From NCBI GenBank assembly GCA_003045895.1, contig PZPC01000022.1:3260-67259 (forward strand): a stretch of 64,000 nucleotides of DNA, read 5' to 3'. Shown here piece after piece: positions 27,938-36,795 of this stretch (position 1 is its first letter; each line of letters begins with the position of its first letter). This stretch comes from Bacteroidota bacterium. Its GTDB lineage: Bacteria; Bacteroidota; Bacteroidia; Chitinophagales; Saprospiraceae. The translations under genes and the position numbers were made by a program. The notes under the pieces were generated by a model. That model was given only the letters and a program-made list of their open reading frames with translations. It searched no databases and was not told the DNA's origin.

Positions 27938-28870
27938 TTAGCGGTAGGCGGCCAACAGATAAAGGACAGCCATCCGTACGGCTACGCCATTCTCCACCTG
28001 TTGGAGAATAATACTGTGCTCGGAATCAGCTACCTCGCTGGTAATTTCTACCCCGCGGTTGATCGGGCCGGGGTGCATAATGACAATCCGTTTATCCAAC
28101 TCATCGAGCAGGGCTTTGTTGACCCCAAAATATTGGGTATATTCTCTTAACGAAGGAAAATAGTTGAGGTCCTGGCGTTCGAGTTGGATGCGCAAAATAT
28201 TGGCGACGTCACACCAGTGCAAGGTATCCCGGAGGTCGTAGGAGACCTCTACCCCCAGTTCGGCAATGTATTTGGGAATCAACGTTGGTGGCCCACAAAC
28301 CCGCACTTTGGCGCCCAGTTTGGTGAGGCAAAAAATATTGCTCAAGGCTACCCGAGAGTGTAAAATATCGCCAATAATAGCGATGTGTTTACCGGCCAGC
28401 TCCCCGATTTGCTCCCGCATTGAAAACGCGTCCAGGAGGGCCTGCGTGGGATGTTCGTGGGTACCATCACCCGCATTGATGATATGGGCATCGATGTGTT
28501 TCGACAGGAAATGGTGGGCGCCCGGAGCAGGGTGCCGCATCACCACCATGTCAACTTTCATGGAGAGGATGTTGTTGACGGTATCCAGCAAGGTTTCCCC
28601 TTTTTTGACGGAGGAAGAAGAAGCAGAAAAATTGACTACGTCGGCCGAAAGCCGCTTTTCCGCTAATTCAAAGGAGATGCGGGTCCGGGTAGAATCCTCA
28701 AAAAACAGGTTGGCTACCGTGATGTCCCGCAGGCTGGGTACCTTCTTAATCGGTCGGTTGATGACTTCCTTGAACTCTTCCGCCGTAGCGAAGATGAGCT
28801 GAATATCTGCCTCCGTCAGGTACTTGATACCTAAAACGTGTCGCGTACTCAATTGCTGAATAGTAGCCAT
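27938..28870 (-). CDS. pyrB: Aspartate carbamoyltransferase catalytic chain
   Basis: Catalyses carbamoyl phosphate plus aspartate to carbamoyl aspartate, the committed step of pyrimidine synthesis. 310 residues, normal length. The carbamoyl-phosphate site STRTR is at 60-64, a loop SSSSVKKGETLLDT follows, and HPTQALLDAF is the aspartate-domain signature; RVYPPTL-type residues of the 240s loop appear as the KALLDELDKRIVIMHPGP segment. It starts 4 bp after pyrR and was probably co-transcribed with it. No pyrI regulatory chain is next to it. Confidence 0.96.
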   Translation of the reverse strand: MATIQQLSTRHVLGIKYLTEADIQLIFATAEEFKEVINRPIKKVPSLRDITVANLFFEDSTRTRISFELAEKRLSADVVNFSASSSSVKKGETLLDTVNNILSMKVDMVVMRHPAPGAHHFLSKHIDAHIINAGDGTHEHPTQALLDAFSMREQIGELAGKHIAIIGDILHSRVALSNIFCLTKLGAKVRVCGPPTLIPKYIAELGVEVSYDLRDTLHWCDVANILRIQLERQDLNYFPSLREYTQYFGVNKALLDELDKRIVIMHPGPINRGVEITSEVADSEHSIILQQVENGVAVRMAVLYLLAAYR

Positions 28871-28874
28871 CTAA

Positions 28875-29429
28875 TTATTCGGAATCAGGTTTTTGAGGAA
28901 AAAGGAGGATTTGGTCCTGCCCGTGCCGGTCGGCGTATTCGACCCTTACGTAAGCTTCGTCCAGGGCATCAACCCGCATCCCGACAAAATCGGGCTGGAT
29001 AGGCAGATGACGGTTAAACTGCCGGTCGACCATCACCAGTAAGGTGACGCTCCGGGGGCGCCCAAAATCATTCAAAGCCGCCAGGGCCGCCTGAATGGTT
29101 CTACCGGTGTACAACACATCATCCACGAGGATGACATCTTTATTCTCTACCAGGAAAGGCATCTCTGTCGGGCTGGCTTTCAGGGGTTTTTCGCGGGTAC
29201 GAAAATCGTCGCGATAAAAGGTAATATCGAGTTTGCCATGCTGGATAGTGCCCACGCCCAATTTAGCGAGTTCGTCCGCCAGGCGTTCACTGAGCCATCC
29301 ACCGCGGTACTGCACCCCGATAAGACAGGCTGCACTGAAGTCATCATACTGTTCAATGAGCTGATGACACAAGCGCTGAATAGTTAGTCCAAAGCGCTCA
29401 CTCTCCATTATTACCCGGGCTGTATCCAT
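28875..29429 (-). CDS. pyrR: PyrR: pyrimidine operon regulator / uracil phosphoribosyltransferase
   Basis: 184 residues. PyrR is an RNA-binding attenuation protein with UPRTase fold, controlling pyr operons in many bacteria. The PRPP-binding loop is VILVDDVLYTGRTIQAAL (about 105-122), and the family pattern RPRSVTLLVMVDR and NRHLPIQPDFVG follow. The frame is open upstream to an ATG at 29519, but the match to PyrR begins at the ATG at 29429 (MDTARVIMESERF), and a -7 element sits 6 bases upstream, so I chose that start. It is followed directly by pyrB. With such a short leader there is little room for a classic PyrR attenuator, so regulation by RNA binding here is uncertain. Confidence 0.92.
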   Translation of the reverse strand: MDTARVIMESERFGLTIQRLCHQLIEQYDDFSAACLIGVQYRGGWLSERLADELAKLGVGTIQHGKLDITFYRDDFRTREKPLKASPTEMPFLVENKDVILVDDVLYTGRTIQAALAALNDFGRPRSVTLLVMVDRQFNRHLPIQPDFVGMRVDALDEAYVRVEYADRHGQDQILLFPQKPDSE

Positions 29430-29435
29430 TGCCTG

Positions 29436-29443
29436 CAAAGGTA
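29436..29443 (-). promoter_or_regulatory. -7 element for pyrR-pyrB
   Basis: Minus strand reads TACCTTTG inside TTTACCTTTGCAGG; only 6 bases separate it from the pyrR ATG at 29429, so the transcript would start at or very near the start codon. Confidence 0.5.
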
Positions 29444-29497
29444 AATGATTTATGGAAAGTTCGTGGTAAAAAGTCAATACATTGCTATTGGAAAAAC

Positions 29498-29505
29498 TAA
29501 CTTTG
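29498..29505 (+). promoter_or_regulatory. -7 element for pgpH-type gene
   Basis: TAACTTTG matches TAnnTTTG and ends 4 bases before the ATG at 29510, predicting a leaderless or near-leaderless mRNA. Confidence 0.4.
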
Positions 29506-29509
29506 TAAG

Positions 29510-31606
29510 ATGGAATCAAATAAACGCAGCACTTTGCATCGGCTTCCGGCCATCTTGAGTCCCCTGGCTTTTGTCGTTGTGGTGATTGTGATTGGTTTTC
29601 TTTTCCCCCGTGAATCCAAGTTTAAATACCAGTACGAAAAACAACAAACGTGGCGGTACAACGATTTGGTGGCTCCTTTCGACTTTGCCATTCGAAAAAC
29701 CGACCAGGAAATTGAGGCCGAACGCCAGCAAATACTGGCCGCGACGCCTCCGGTTTTTGAGTTGGACGAAACCATCGCCACCCAACGAAAAGCGGCTTTT
29801 GTCCAATCCTTTGAGCAGCAGTTGCAAGCCGCCCAAACCAGCAACCAGTTTACCGATTTTCCTCGTCATCCGGATCGCTACCGGGACTACGGGTTGGCCC
29901 TCCTGGATCGCATCTACCAACGGGGGATCCTGCGATTAAACGACGAATTAAGAGCAATGCCCAAGGACCAGGTTTTTACCATCATCCGGGGCAACACCTT
30001 CCAGGAACAGACACTCGAGAATATCCCTACCTACGCTGCTATCCTGGAAATGCTTCGCGATTCACTTCCATACAGTCCGCTCAAAGAGCCGGAGTTGCTC
30101 CTCCCCTTACTCCAGGAACAAATTCAAGCCAATTTGTTCTACAGCCCGGAACGCACCGCGCAGCTGCGCAATGCTGCGCTGGCAGCTTTGGTTACCTCCC
30201 GGGGATTGGTACAGAAAGGGGCGTTGATTATTACCAAAAACAGCTTTATTACGGACGAACAATACCAGATTCTTCACTCTTTCGAACAGGAATACCAACA
30301 ACAGGTCTTGTCGAAACGGGCAGTTCCTTCTGTTTTTCTGGGTTATTTGATCTTGACCATTTTGGTCATCTTCTTGCTTGCGATGTACATCCGCCAGTAC
30401 GCGCCGTTTGTGTACAACCGTCTTCCCAAATTGGTTTTTATCCTGATGTGGCCCATCCTGTTCAGTTACCTGGTTTTCCTGGTCGAAGGGATTGGGGAGT
30501 TGAACAGCTACCTGGTTCCTTTTTGCATTGTTCCCATTGTGATCAAGACCTTTTACAACGAACGCCTCGCCTTGTTCACCCACTTAATTGTCGTCTTACT
30601 GGCGGGCTTTTTATCCTCCCTGGGCTATGAGTTTGTCTTTCTCCAGATTCTGGCGGGGATGGTCGTCGTGCTCAGCAATATCGACACCCGTGACTGGAGC
30701 GGCTTTTTTTATGCCATTCTGTTTATCTTCCTCACCTACGCAATAGGCTACCTGGGGCTCGTCCTGATTCGGGAAAATCGTTTCTGGGACATCGACTGGT
30801 CGATTTATTCCTGGTTGTTTCTCAATTCTTTTCTGACGCTGCTGGCCTATCCGCTCATTCCGTTACTGGAACGGGTATTTGGCTTTGTTTCTCCTATTAC
30901 ACTGGTTGAATTGTCGGATATGAACCGCCCCTTGTTGCGCGAACTGGCGCTCAAGGCACCAGGTACACTTCAGCATTCCTTACAGGTAGGAAACATGTCG
31001 GAAGCAGCTGCCCGCCGGATTGGCGCCGATCCGTTGTTGGTAAAAGTTGGTGCGTTGTACCACGACATTGGCAAAACCCAGAACCCTACTTTTTTCATCG
31101 AAAACCAGGGACCAAAGAACCCCCACGAAGGTATCAGCGACCTGGAGAGCGCGAAGATCATTATCGACCACGTGCCCGAAGGCGTGAAACTTGCTAAAAA
31201 ACACGGCCTGCCACAAGTACTCATTGATTTTATCCTCACGCACCACGGCACGACCCGTACGGAGTATTTCTACCGCAACTACAAAACGGCTCATCCGGAA
31301 GAAGTAATTGATAAAAAACTGTTCCGTTACCCGGGGCCCCGGCCGCGCAGCAAGGAAGAAGCCATTCTCATGCTCGCCGACTCTATTGAAGCCGCCTGCA
31401 AGAGCCTGAAGAATCCGTCCGAAGAAGAACTCTTTCACCTGATCGATAAAATTGTAGAAGGTAAGCTTAGCGGTGGACAACTCAAAGACGCCGTAATCAG
31501 CTTCCGGGAATTGGAAGAGTGCCGACTGGTGTTCCGCCAGATCATGCGTAGTGTTCACCATTTACGGGTGGCCTATCCGGAAAATAAAGAAGAGCAGGAA
31601 GATTGA
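29510..31606 (+). CDS. 7TM-HD cyclic-di-AMP phosphodiesterase, PgpH family
   Basis: Membrane phosphohydrolase of 698 residues. Order of parts: one TM near the N-terminus (about 12-28), an extracytoplasmic 7TMR-HDED-type domain (about 40-265), seven TM helices (about 275-480), and a cytoplasmic HD domain (about 490-650) with the metal motif in ALYHDIGKTQNP (HD at about 517) and LILTHHGTTRTEYF downstream. This architecture is that of PgpH, which hydrolyses c-di-AMP in Firmicutes and related bacteria, so a role in potassium and turgor homeostasis is likely by homology. It diverges from pyrR with an 80-bp gap. Activity is inferred from the intact HD motif. Confidence 0.92.
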   Translation: MESNKRSTLHRLPAILSPLAFVVVVIVIGFLFPRESKFKYQYEKQQTWRYNDLVAPFDFAIRKTDQEIEAERQQILAATPPVFELDETIATQRKAAFVQSFEQQLQAAQTSNQFTDFPRHPDRYRDYGLALLDRIYQRGILRLNDELRAMPKDQVFTIIRGNTFQEQTLENIPTYAAILEMLRDSLPYSPLKEPELLLPLLQEQIQANLFYSPERTAQLRNAALAALVTSRGLVQKGALIITKNSFITDEQYQILHSFEQEYQQQVLSKRAVPSVFLGYLILTILVIFLLAMYIRQYAPFVYNRLPKLVFILMWPILFSYLVFLVEGIGELNSYLVPFCIVPIVIKTFYNERLALFTHLIVVLLAGFLSSLGYEFVFLQILAGMVVVLSNIDTRDWSGFFYAILFIFLTYAIGYLGLVLIRENRFWDIDWSIYSWLFLNSFLTLLAYPLIPLLERVFGFVSPITLVELSDMNRPLLRELALKAPGTLQHSLQVGNMSEAAARRIGADPLLVKVGALYHDIGKTQNPTFFIENQGPKNPHEGISDLESAKIIIDHVPEGVKLAKKHGLPQVLIDFILTHHGTTRTEYFYRNYKTAHPEEVIDKKLFRYPGPRPRSKEEAILMLADSIEAACKSLKNPSEEELFHLIDKIVEGKLSGGQLKDAVISFRELEECRLVFRQIMRSVHHLRVAYPENKEEQED

Positions 31607-31666
31607 AAATCAGGATATCCGGGTGGAAGCCACCGCAACTATTCCTGCCAGGCCAGCAGTTGGCCT

Positions 31667-31825
31667 CTATTTCCTGCAAAGCAAGGCCTTCGTAGCGGCA
31701 TAGGGACAATTGCGGCAAGCATTTCCGCAGCAAAAGCATCGTCGTTGGAGATAATAGGCCGTGAAGACCAGCAAGCCGTCCTCTATAACATAGTCACGTC
31801 CTTCCAGCAGGTTATCATCTTCCAT
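31667..31825 (-). CDS. DUF5522-type small cysteine-rich protein
   Basis: A 52-residue frame that is easily overlooked. The protein starts MEDDNLLEGRDYVIEDG, and its conserved part has VFTAYYLQRRCFCCGNAC followed by RNCPY. The pattern V-F-T-x-x-Y-x-L-x-R with C-C-G-N-x-C-R-x-C-P-Y is that of DUF5522, a small conserved family of unknown function. The five closely placed cysteines (Cys30, 32, 33, 37 and 40, plus one near the end) suggest metal binding. It lies between the pgpH-type and DUF6580 genes. The ATG at 31825 is the first good start in frame. Confidence 0.82.
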   Translation of the reverse strand: MEDDNLLEGRDYVIEDGLLVFTAYYLQRRCFCCGNACRNCPYAATKALLCRK

Positions 31826-31869
31826 GGCGCACGTTTTCGAAATTAACCATTCCCCGCAGCACTATTGAG

Positions 31870-32436
31870 CTAATCGGGCATCCCTGAAGCCGCCAGCTGC
31901 GGAAAACGTTCTTGCACCCAGGCGTAACCACCAAACAAGACACCGCAGTAAAACAGGTCGCCGGCAACAGTACTCCAAAAGAAAGGCAAAGCCGCCAAAT
32001 AGGAGGTCATTAAGCCCATCCCGTTTTTGGTATACATGGGATCAACCCACCAGGAAGCGGTATTGGTGACTAAGAAAAACAAAACGGAAGCCGCCAGACT
32101 CGCTTTGACGACGTTAGCCGTTGAAACTTTATTGCGCAGAACCAAGCCGACGCCCAGCACCACCAGGAAAGCCAGGTAGACAAAAGGACTGATCTGCCAG
32201 GTAAATTGGTCATAATAACCCGCGTAAATAATATTATTGATGACCAGGTCACTCAAATACAACGCTGCAATGGGTATTAGAAAAGCCTGCCATTGGTGCC
32301 GAAGCTGGGCAGCCCCGAAAAGTGCCATCGCACCTACCGCCGTAAAATTGGGATAATGCGGAATAATGCGGGAGAGTGCCGCAAATACAATAAGCAAAGT
32401 AAGCAGGACAATATTCTTTGACGACTGATTATTCAT
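31870..32436 (-). CDS. DUF6580-type integral membrane protein
   Basis: 188 residues with about five to six predicted TM helices (for example IVLLTLLIVFAALSRII near the start and FVYLAFLVVLGVGLVL in the middle). Signature segments include HYPNFTAVGAMALFGAA, NTASWWVDPMYTKN and ALPFFWSTVAGDLFYCG, which match DUF6580, a membrane family often found next to corrinoid or transport genes in Bacteroidota; function unknown. The frame extends to an ATG at 32481, but the ATG at 32436 follows a -7 element by 20 bases and removes a non-conserved leader. No partner gene is next to it. Confidence 0.83.
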   Translation of the reverse strand: MNNQSSKNIVLLTLLIVFAALSRIIPHYPNFTAVGAMALFGAAQLRHQWQAFLIPIAALYLSDLVINNIIYAGYYDQFTWQISPFVYLAFLVVLGVGLVLRNKVSTANVVKASLAASVLFFLVTNTASWWVDPMYTKNGMGLMTSYLAALPFFWSTVAGDLFYCGVLFGGYAWVQERFPQLAASGMPD

Positions 32437-32456
32437 AACAACTCGAGGATTTAACA

Positions 32457-32464
32457 CAAAGATA
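32457..32464 (-). promoter_or_regulatory. -7 element for the DUF6580 gene
   Basis: TATCTTTG on the minus strand, 20 bases upstream of the ATG at 32436. Confidence 0.45.
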
Positions 32465-32508
32465 GGGTAATCTCTACACATGTTGGGTTAATACTTCATT
32501 GAAAAGTT

Positions 32509-32516
32509 TACCTTTG
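32509..32516 (+). promoter_or_regulatory. -7 element for the iron-binding lipoprotein gene
   Basis: TACCTTTG, 21 bases before the ATG at 32538, with a possible -33 TTG at 32483-32485 (23-base spacer). Confidence 0.5.
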
Positions 32517-32537
32517 CCGCAACTATCGGAGTAATTT

Positions 32538-33587
32538 ATGAAGAACTTTTTCGTGCTTTTATTGGCCATTTTCGGCCTGTTGAGTTGTGGTAATAATGCA
32601 AAACCCACCACTTCCAATCCCCCCCAACGACCGGCCGTCTCCAACAACCTATCCATATTTTCCTACCGTTATCTGATTCAGGATCAGCAACTGATGGGTA
32701 CCTACCAGGCACGTGCCAACAAAGTGGTAGATGTTTACCTGAAGAGCGGACCGGAGATCGTTGCGATGGCCCAAAAGGGCCAGTTATTTGGTGATTTGGT
32801 CATCCTTGACGACCTGTATCAGGCCCACCTACTAAAAAAAGCGGGGGTCTTACAGCCCTTCAATGCGGGCACCTTCGGCGATTATGTTCCTGCTGAATAC
32901 ATCGATAACGAGGGCTACTGGGCCGGGCTTACGCGGTGGAGTATGAGTTTTGTCTACAACCGGGAACGGGCGGATATCCTACAGATGCGCAATTATGCTG
33001 GCATACTAGACCCTCGCTACAAAGGACGGGTAGCGGTAGCTCACCCCGACAGCAGCGGTTTGGTCAGTATGATCGCTGGCATGATTGCCGCTCACGGGGA
33101 AGAACCCGCCCGCATTTACCTGGAATCGCTGCAAAAAAACCTGATGGGGCCGCCTGCTGGCACCGATTGGGGGGCCATTTCGGCCGTCGTCACCGGCCAG
33201 GCGGACGTAGCCCTGGTCAATGGTTCTCAGTTTTTGCGCTACCGCAATTCGGGCAACCCGGAACTGTTTAAAAGCCTGTCGGCCCTTGACGTAGAAATAC
33301 CGGTAGACGCCAAACGGGATAATTATTACAACATCTCCCCTATTTGTATGCTCGCCAATGCGCCGCAACGCAGTTACGCTATTGCCATGGTAGAATTCCT
33401 GACCGTTCAGGACAACCAGAATTTCTTCTCGGCAGCCGCCATGGAGTACCCGGTAAATGTCTTTTCGGAAGTCACCGAATTCCTCAACGATGCTTACAAT
33501 GTTGCCCAGGGCAACATCAGTGCCGAAATGACAGAAAATCAATTAGATACAGCACGCGAGTTGATTCGGCGTGTTTGGGGCTTGTAA
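32538..33587 (+). CDS. Iron(III)-type ABC transporter substrate-binding lipoprotein
   Basis: 349 residues, signal peptide with lipobox Cys at 17 (FGLLSCGNN), so a lipoprotein. The rest follows the FbpA/FutA-type periplasmic binding fold: SIFSYRYLIQDQQLMGTYQ at the start, then GDLVILDDLYQAHLLKKAGVL, AGLTRWSMSFVYNRE and DPRYKGRVAVAHPDSSG. The paired tyrosines in RDNYYNISPICML fit the ferric-ion ligand position of this family. No permease or ATPase gene is adjacent, so its transporter partners are elsewhere. Ferric iron as ligand is inference from the family and the Tyr pair. Confidence 0.87.
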   Translation: MKNFFVLLLAIFGLLSCGNNAKPTTSNPPQRPAVSNNLSIFSYRYLIQDQQLMGTYQARANKVVDVYLKSGPEIVAMAQKGQLFGDLVILDDLYQAHLLKKAGVLQPFNAGTFGDYVPAEYIDNEGYWAGLTRWSMSFVYNRERADILQMRNYAGILDPRYKGRVAVAHPDSSGLVSMIAGMIAAHGEEPARIYLESLQKNLMGPPAGTDWGAISAVVTGQADVALVNGSQFLRYRNSGNPELFKSLSALDVEIPVDAKRDNYYNISPICMLANAPQRSYAIAMVEFLTVQDNQNFFSAAAMEYPVNVFSEVTEFLNDAYNVAQGNISAEMTENQLDTARELIRRVWGL

Positions 33588-33664
33588 TTTTAACGCAACT
33601 CCGCTTCCCTTTGACGTATTAAATCGTCAATTCTATCGTTAAATAATTTAAGGAAAATATATTT

Positions 33665-35491
33665 ATGAACTCCAACCGATTACTACTCTCCTCACTTCTC
33701 GTTTTTTTTATCACCTCTTATGCGTTCAGCCAAAATGGTTACTGGCAGCAGCACGCGAAATACGTTATGGATATTGACTTTGCGGTAGCCAAGCATCAAT
33801 ACATCGGTACGCAAACCCTCGTTTATACCAATAATTCTCCGGATACCCTTACCCAGGTTTTTTACCACCTCTTTCTCAATGCTTTTCAGCCGAACAGCAT
33901 GATGGATATCCGTTCGCGCACCATCAAAGATCCGGATTCGCGCGTTAGTGATCGTATCCAGGGCCTGTCGGCGGATGAAATTGGCTACGAAAAAGTGGAA
34001 ACCCTTACCCAGGACGGTAAACCAGCTACTTTCGCCGTAGAGGGTACCGTTCTGGAGGTCAATTTGCCGAATCCCATTCTGCCAGGTGCCAGCACAACTT
34101 TGGCACTCACCTTTCAGGCCCAGGTTCCGAAACAGATTCGGCGAACAGGACGGGATAACCGGGAAGGTATCGCCTACTCGATGGCGCAGTGGTACCCCAA
34201 GTTGGCGGAATACGACTACATGGGCTGGCATGCTGACCCCTACGTAGGTCGCGAATTCTACGGCATCTGGGGAGATTTCGATGTGACTATTCACATCGAC
34301 AGCAATTACCTGGTGGCGGCTACCGGCTACCTGCAACCCACCAAACCTACCGCTTCGGCTAAAAAAACCTACCGCTTTCTGGCTCCTAATGTCCACGATT
34401 TCCTCTGGGCTGCTGATCCAGACTACCGACATACGACCCTGACCCGCAAAGATGGCCTGGTGCTGAATTTCTACTACCAGGATGGTCCCGCCACTACCGA
34501 AAACTGGCAACAGTTACCCGCTATTATGGACCGGGCATTCGATTATATAAACGCCAATTTCGGGCAGTATCCCTACCAAAAATATTCCTTTATCCAAGGT
34601 GGAGACGGCGGCATGGAATACCCCATGGCTACCCTCATCACGGGTGAGCGCACCCTGAACAGCCTCGTTGGCGTTTCGGTACACGAATTGATGCACTCCT
34701 GGTACCAAATGGTGCTGGGAACCAACGAAAGCCTCTACCCCTGGATGGACGAAGGTTTCACCAGCTACGCTTCCGACGAAGTGATGAACTACCTGCGCAG
34801 CCAGGGGCTGATCTCGGGGAGCGTGGAAAGTGACCCTCACCTGAATGATGTCACAGGGTACCTGAACTTTGTAACATCGGGGATGGCCGAACCGCTAAGC
34901 ACCCACGCCGACCACTACACCACCAATGCCGCCTACGGGGTTGGATCCTACGTGAAAGGAGCCCTCTTTTTGTACCAACTGCAGTACATCATGGGCGAGC
35001 AAGCCTTTAAGGCCGGACTGCTTCGCTACTTCAACACCTGTAAGTTCCGGCATCCGACACCAAATGACCTCATTAGGGTTATGGAAAAGCAAGCCAACCT
35101 GGAGTTGGACTGGTTCAAGGAGTACTTTGTTAACACCAACCATTTACCCGATTATGCGGTTACCGGTATGGAGGAAGGAAAACGCAAGCAAACCATCGTT
35201 CATCTTGAGAAAATTGGCGTGATGCCCATGCCCATAGATGTCACCATTACCCTTACCAATGGCGACCAACTGAATTACACCATTCCGCTGAGCATGATGC
35301 GCGGTGCCAAAGTTCAGGACGGCAATACCACTTTTTCCCTGGCGCCCGATTGGCCCTGGACAAATCCTACTTACGATCTTGACCTGGATATTGCCACCAA
35401 AAAAATTGCCCGGATCGAGGTAGATGCCAGCCACCGGATGCTGGACACGAACCGCAGCAATAACCTTCTCGAAGCAGCAAACAACAAATAA
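33665..35491 (+). CDS. M1-family metallopeptidase (aminopeptidase N-like), exported
   Basis: Zinc aminopeptidase-like protein of 608 residues, with a signal peptide (1-23, ending SYAFSQ). The zinc site is complete: HELMH at about 340-344, 18 residues, then Glu in WMDEGF. The exopeptidase-type sequence GGDGGMEYPMATLITG precedes it where M1 enzymes carry the GxMEN motif, here GGMEY. The C-terminal domain is beta-rich. It is flanked by unrelated genes. Peptide trimming in the periplasm or at the outer membrane is a likely role; specificity is unknown. Confidence 0.92.
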   Translation: MNSNRLLLSSLLVFFITSYAFSQNGYWQQHAKYVMDIDFAVAKHQYIGTQTLVYTNNSPDTLTQVFYHLFLNAFQPNSMMDIRSRTIKDPDSRVSDRIQGLSADEIGYEKVETLTQDGKPATFAVEGTVLEVNLPNPILPGASTTLALTFQAQVPKQIRRTGRDNREGIAYSMAQWYPKLAEYDYMGWHADPYVGREFYGIWGDFDVTIHIDSNYLVAATGYLQPTKPTASAKKTYRFLAPNVHDFLWAADPDYRHTTLTRKDGLVLNFYYQDGPATTENWQQLPAIMDRAFDYINANFGQYPYQKYSFIQGGDGGMEYPMATLITGERTLNSLVGVSVHELMHSWYQMVLGTNESLYPWMDEGFTSYASDEVMNYLRSQGLISGSVESDPHLNDVTGYLNFVTSGMAEPLSTHADHYTTNAAYGVGSYVKGALFLYQLQYIMGEQAFKAGLLRYFNTCKFRHPTPNDLIRVMEKQANLELDWFKEYFVNTNHLPDYAVTGMEEGKRKQTIVHLEKIGVMPMPIDVTITLTNGDQLNYTIPLSMMRGAKVQDGNTTFSLAPDWPWTNPTYDLDLDIATKKIARIEVDASHRMLDTNRSNNLLEAANNK

Positions 35492-35584
35492 TTTCCAGCA
35501 TCCTTATTGGATTGGTGTTCAGTTGATAATAAAAATCCTAAAAACGTAAAACAGGACGAGCAACTATTGGACTAAAGCTAGCGA

Positions 35585-36793
35585 ATGAAGATTCTACTAC
35601 TCTGCAAAAAATTTCCCTATCCGCTCAAGGATGGAGAATCCATTGCTGTACACACCCTCAGCCTGGCGCTTAGCAAACTGGGTTGCGAGGTCAGTCTATT
35701 GGCAATGAATACCAGTAAGCACTTCTATGCGGAGAAGGAATATCCTCAGGCATTGGCTCATTTTCAACGCATCCGGACCGTTGCCGTTGATAACCGCATC
35801 AAGCCTGCTGCCGCGTTTTTCAACTTGTTTTCTGCTGATTCTTATCATATCGCCCGCTTTGTGTCGCCTGCGTTTTCAGCTGCCCTTAAAGCGATGCTCC
35901 AACAAGACCAGTATGACATTGTGCAGTTGGAGACCCTCTATCTGGCGCCCTACATTTCCATTATCCGCCAGTATTCCGAAGCGATCGTAAGTATGCGTGC
36001 CCACAATGTCGAGTACGAAATTTGGGAGCGCATTACCAGTCACAACACCGGCATCAAACGCTGGTACCTGCAACATCTTACGGATAAGTTGAAGCGCTAC
36101 GAAACCCAGGCACTGCAACAGTATGATGTACTTTTGCCCATTACCGAACGGGATTTGCGCCATTTCCGGCAGTTGGGAAGTTCCCAACCGGCGGTGGTGA
36201 CACCGATTGGGGTGTCGGCCAGCGATTTTGAGCAGCATGTGTCTGTTGCCTCGACCCAACAAAGCATTTCTTTTATCGGCAGTCTCGACTGGTTGCCCAA
36301 CCTGGAAGGTTTACAGTGGTTCATTGAAAGCGTGTGGCCACTCCTCCATACCGCCTTTCCCGATTTGGAACTACACATTGCTGGCCGCAATACGCCCAAG
36401 TCACTTTTCCAACTCAAAAAACCACAGGTATTCGTGCACGGAGAAGTTCCGGAATCAGCACCTTTTATCCAGCAGCACAACCTCATGATCGTTCCGCTAT
36501 TATCGGGAAGCGGCATGCGGGCCAAAATTCTGGAAGGCATGGGGTTAGGCAAAGTCATTTTGTCCACGAGTATTGGCCTGGAAGGAATCGACGCAACGCA
36601 CCGAAAGGAAGTACTGGTTGCCAATACACCTGATCAATTTCTGGAAAATCTTACCTTTGCGCTATCTTCACCTGGCCAATTGGCCGCGATAGGACACCAG
36701 GCACGACAATTTGTTTTTCAACAATACGAAAGCCAAACCATTGCCAAAAGATTGTTGGAAACCTATTCTGCTTCCTTGGTGGAGACTATCTGA
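35585..36793 (+). CDS. Glycosyltransferase, GT4/GT1-type (GT-B fold)
   Basis: 402 residues with GT-B architecture. The N-terminal acceptor domain begins ILLLCKKFPYPLKDGESIA; the C-terminal donor domain has FIGSLDWLPNLEGLQWFI, then ELHIAGRNTP and VFVHGEVPESAPFIQQHN, and the E-x7-E type end LEGMGLGKVILSTSIGLEGI. Likely transfers a sugar to a cell-surface polysaccharide or glycolipid. It is followed 2 bp later by a second, membrane-bound glycosyltransferase, so both may serve one pathway. Donor and acceptor are unknown. Confidence 0.88.
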   Translation: MKILLLCKKFPYPLKDGESIAVHTLSLALSKLGCEVSLLAMNTSKHFYAEKEYPQALAHFQRIRTVAVDNRIKPAAAFFNLFSADSYHIARFVSPAFSAALKAMLQQDQYDIVQLETLYLAPYISIIRQYSEAIVSMRAHNVEYEIWERITSHNTGIKRWYLQHLTDKLKRYETQALQQYDVLLPITERDLRHFRQLGSSQPAVVTPIGVSASDFEQHVSVASTQQSISFIGSLDWLPNLEGLQWFIESVWPLLHTAFPDLELHIAGRNTPKSLFQLKKPQVFVHGEVPESAPFIQQHNLMIVPLLSGSGMRAKILEGMGLGKVILSTSIGLEGIDATHRKEVLVANTPDQFLENLTFALSSPGQLAAIGHQARQFVFQQYESQTIAKRLLETYSASLVETI

Positions 36794-36795
36794 AT

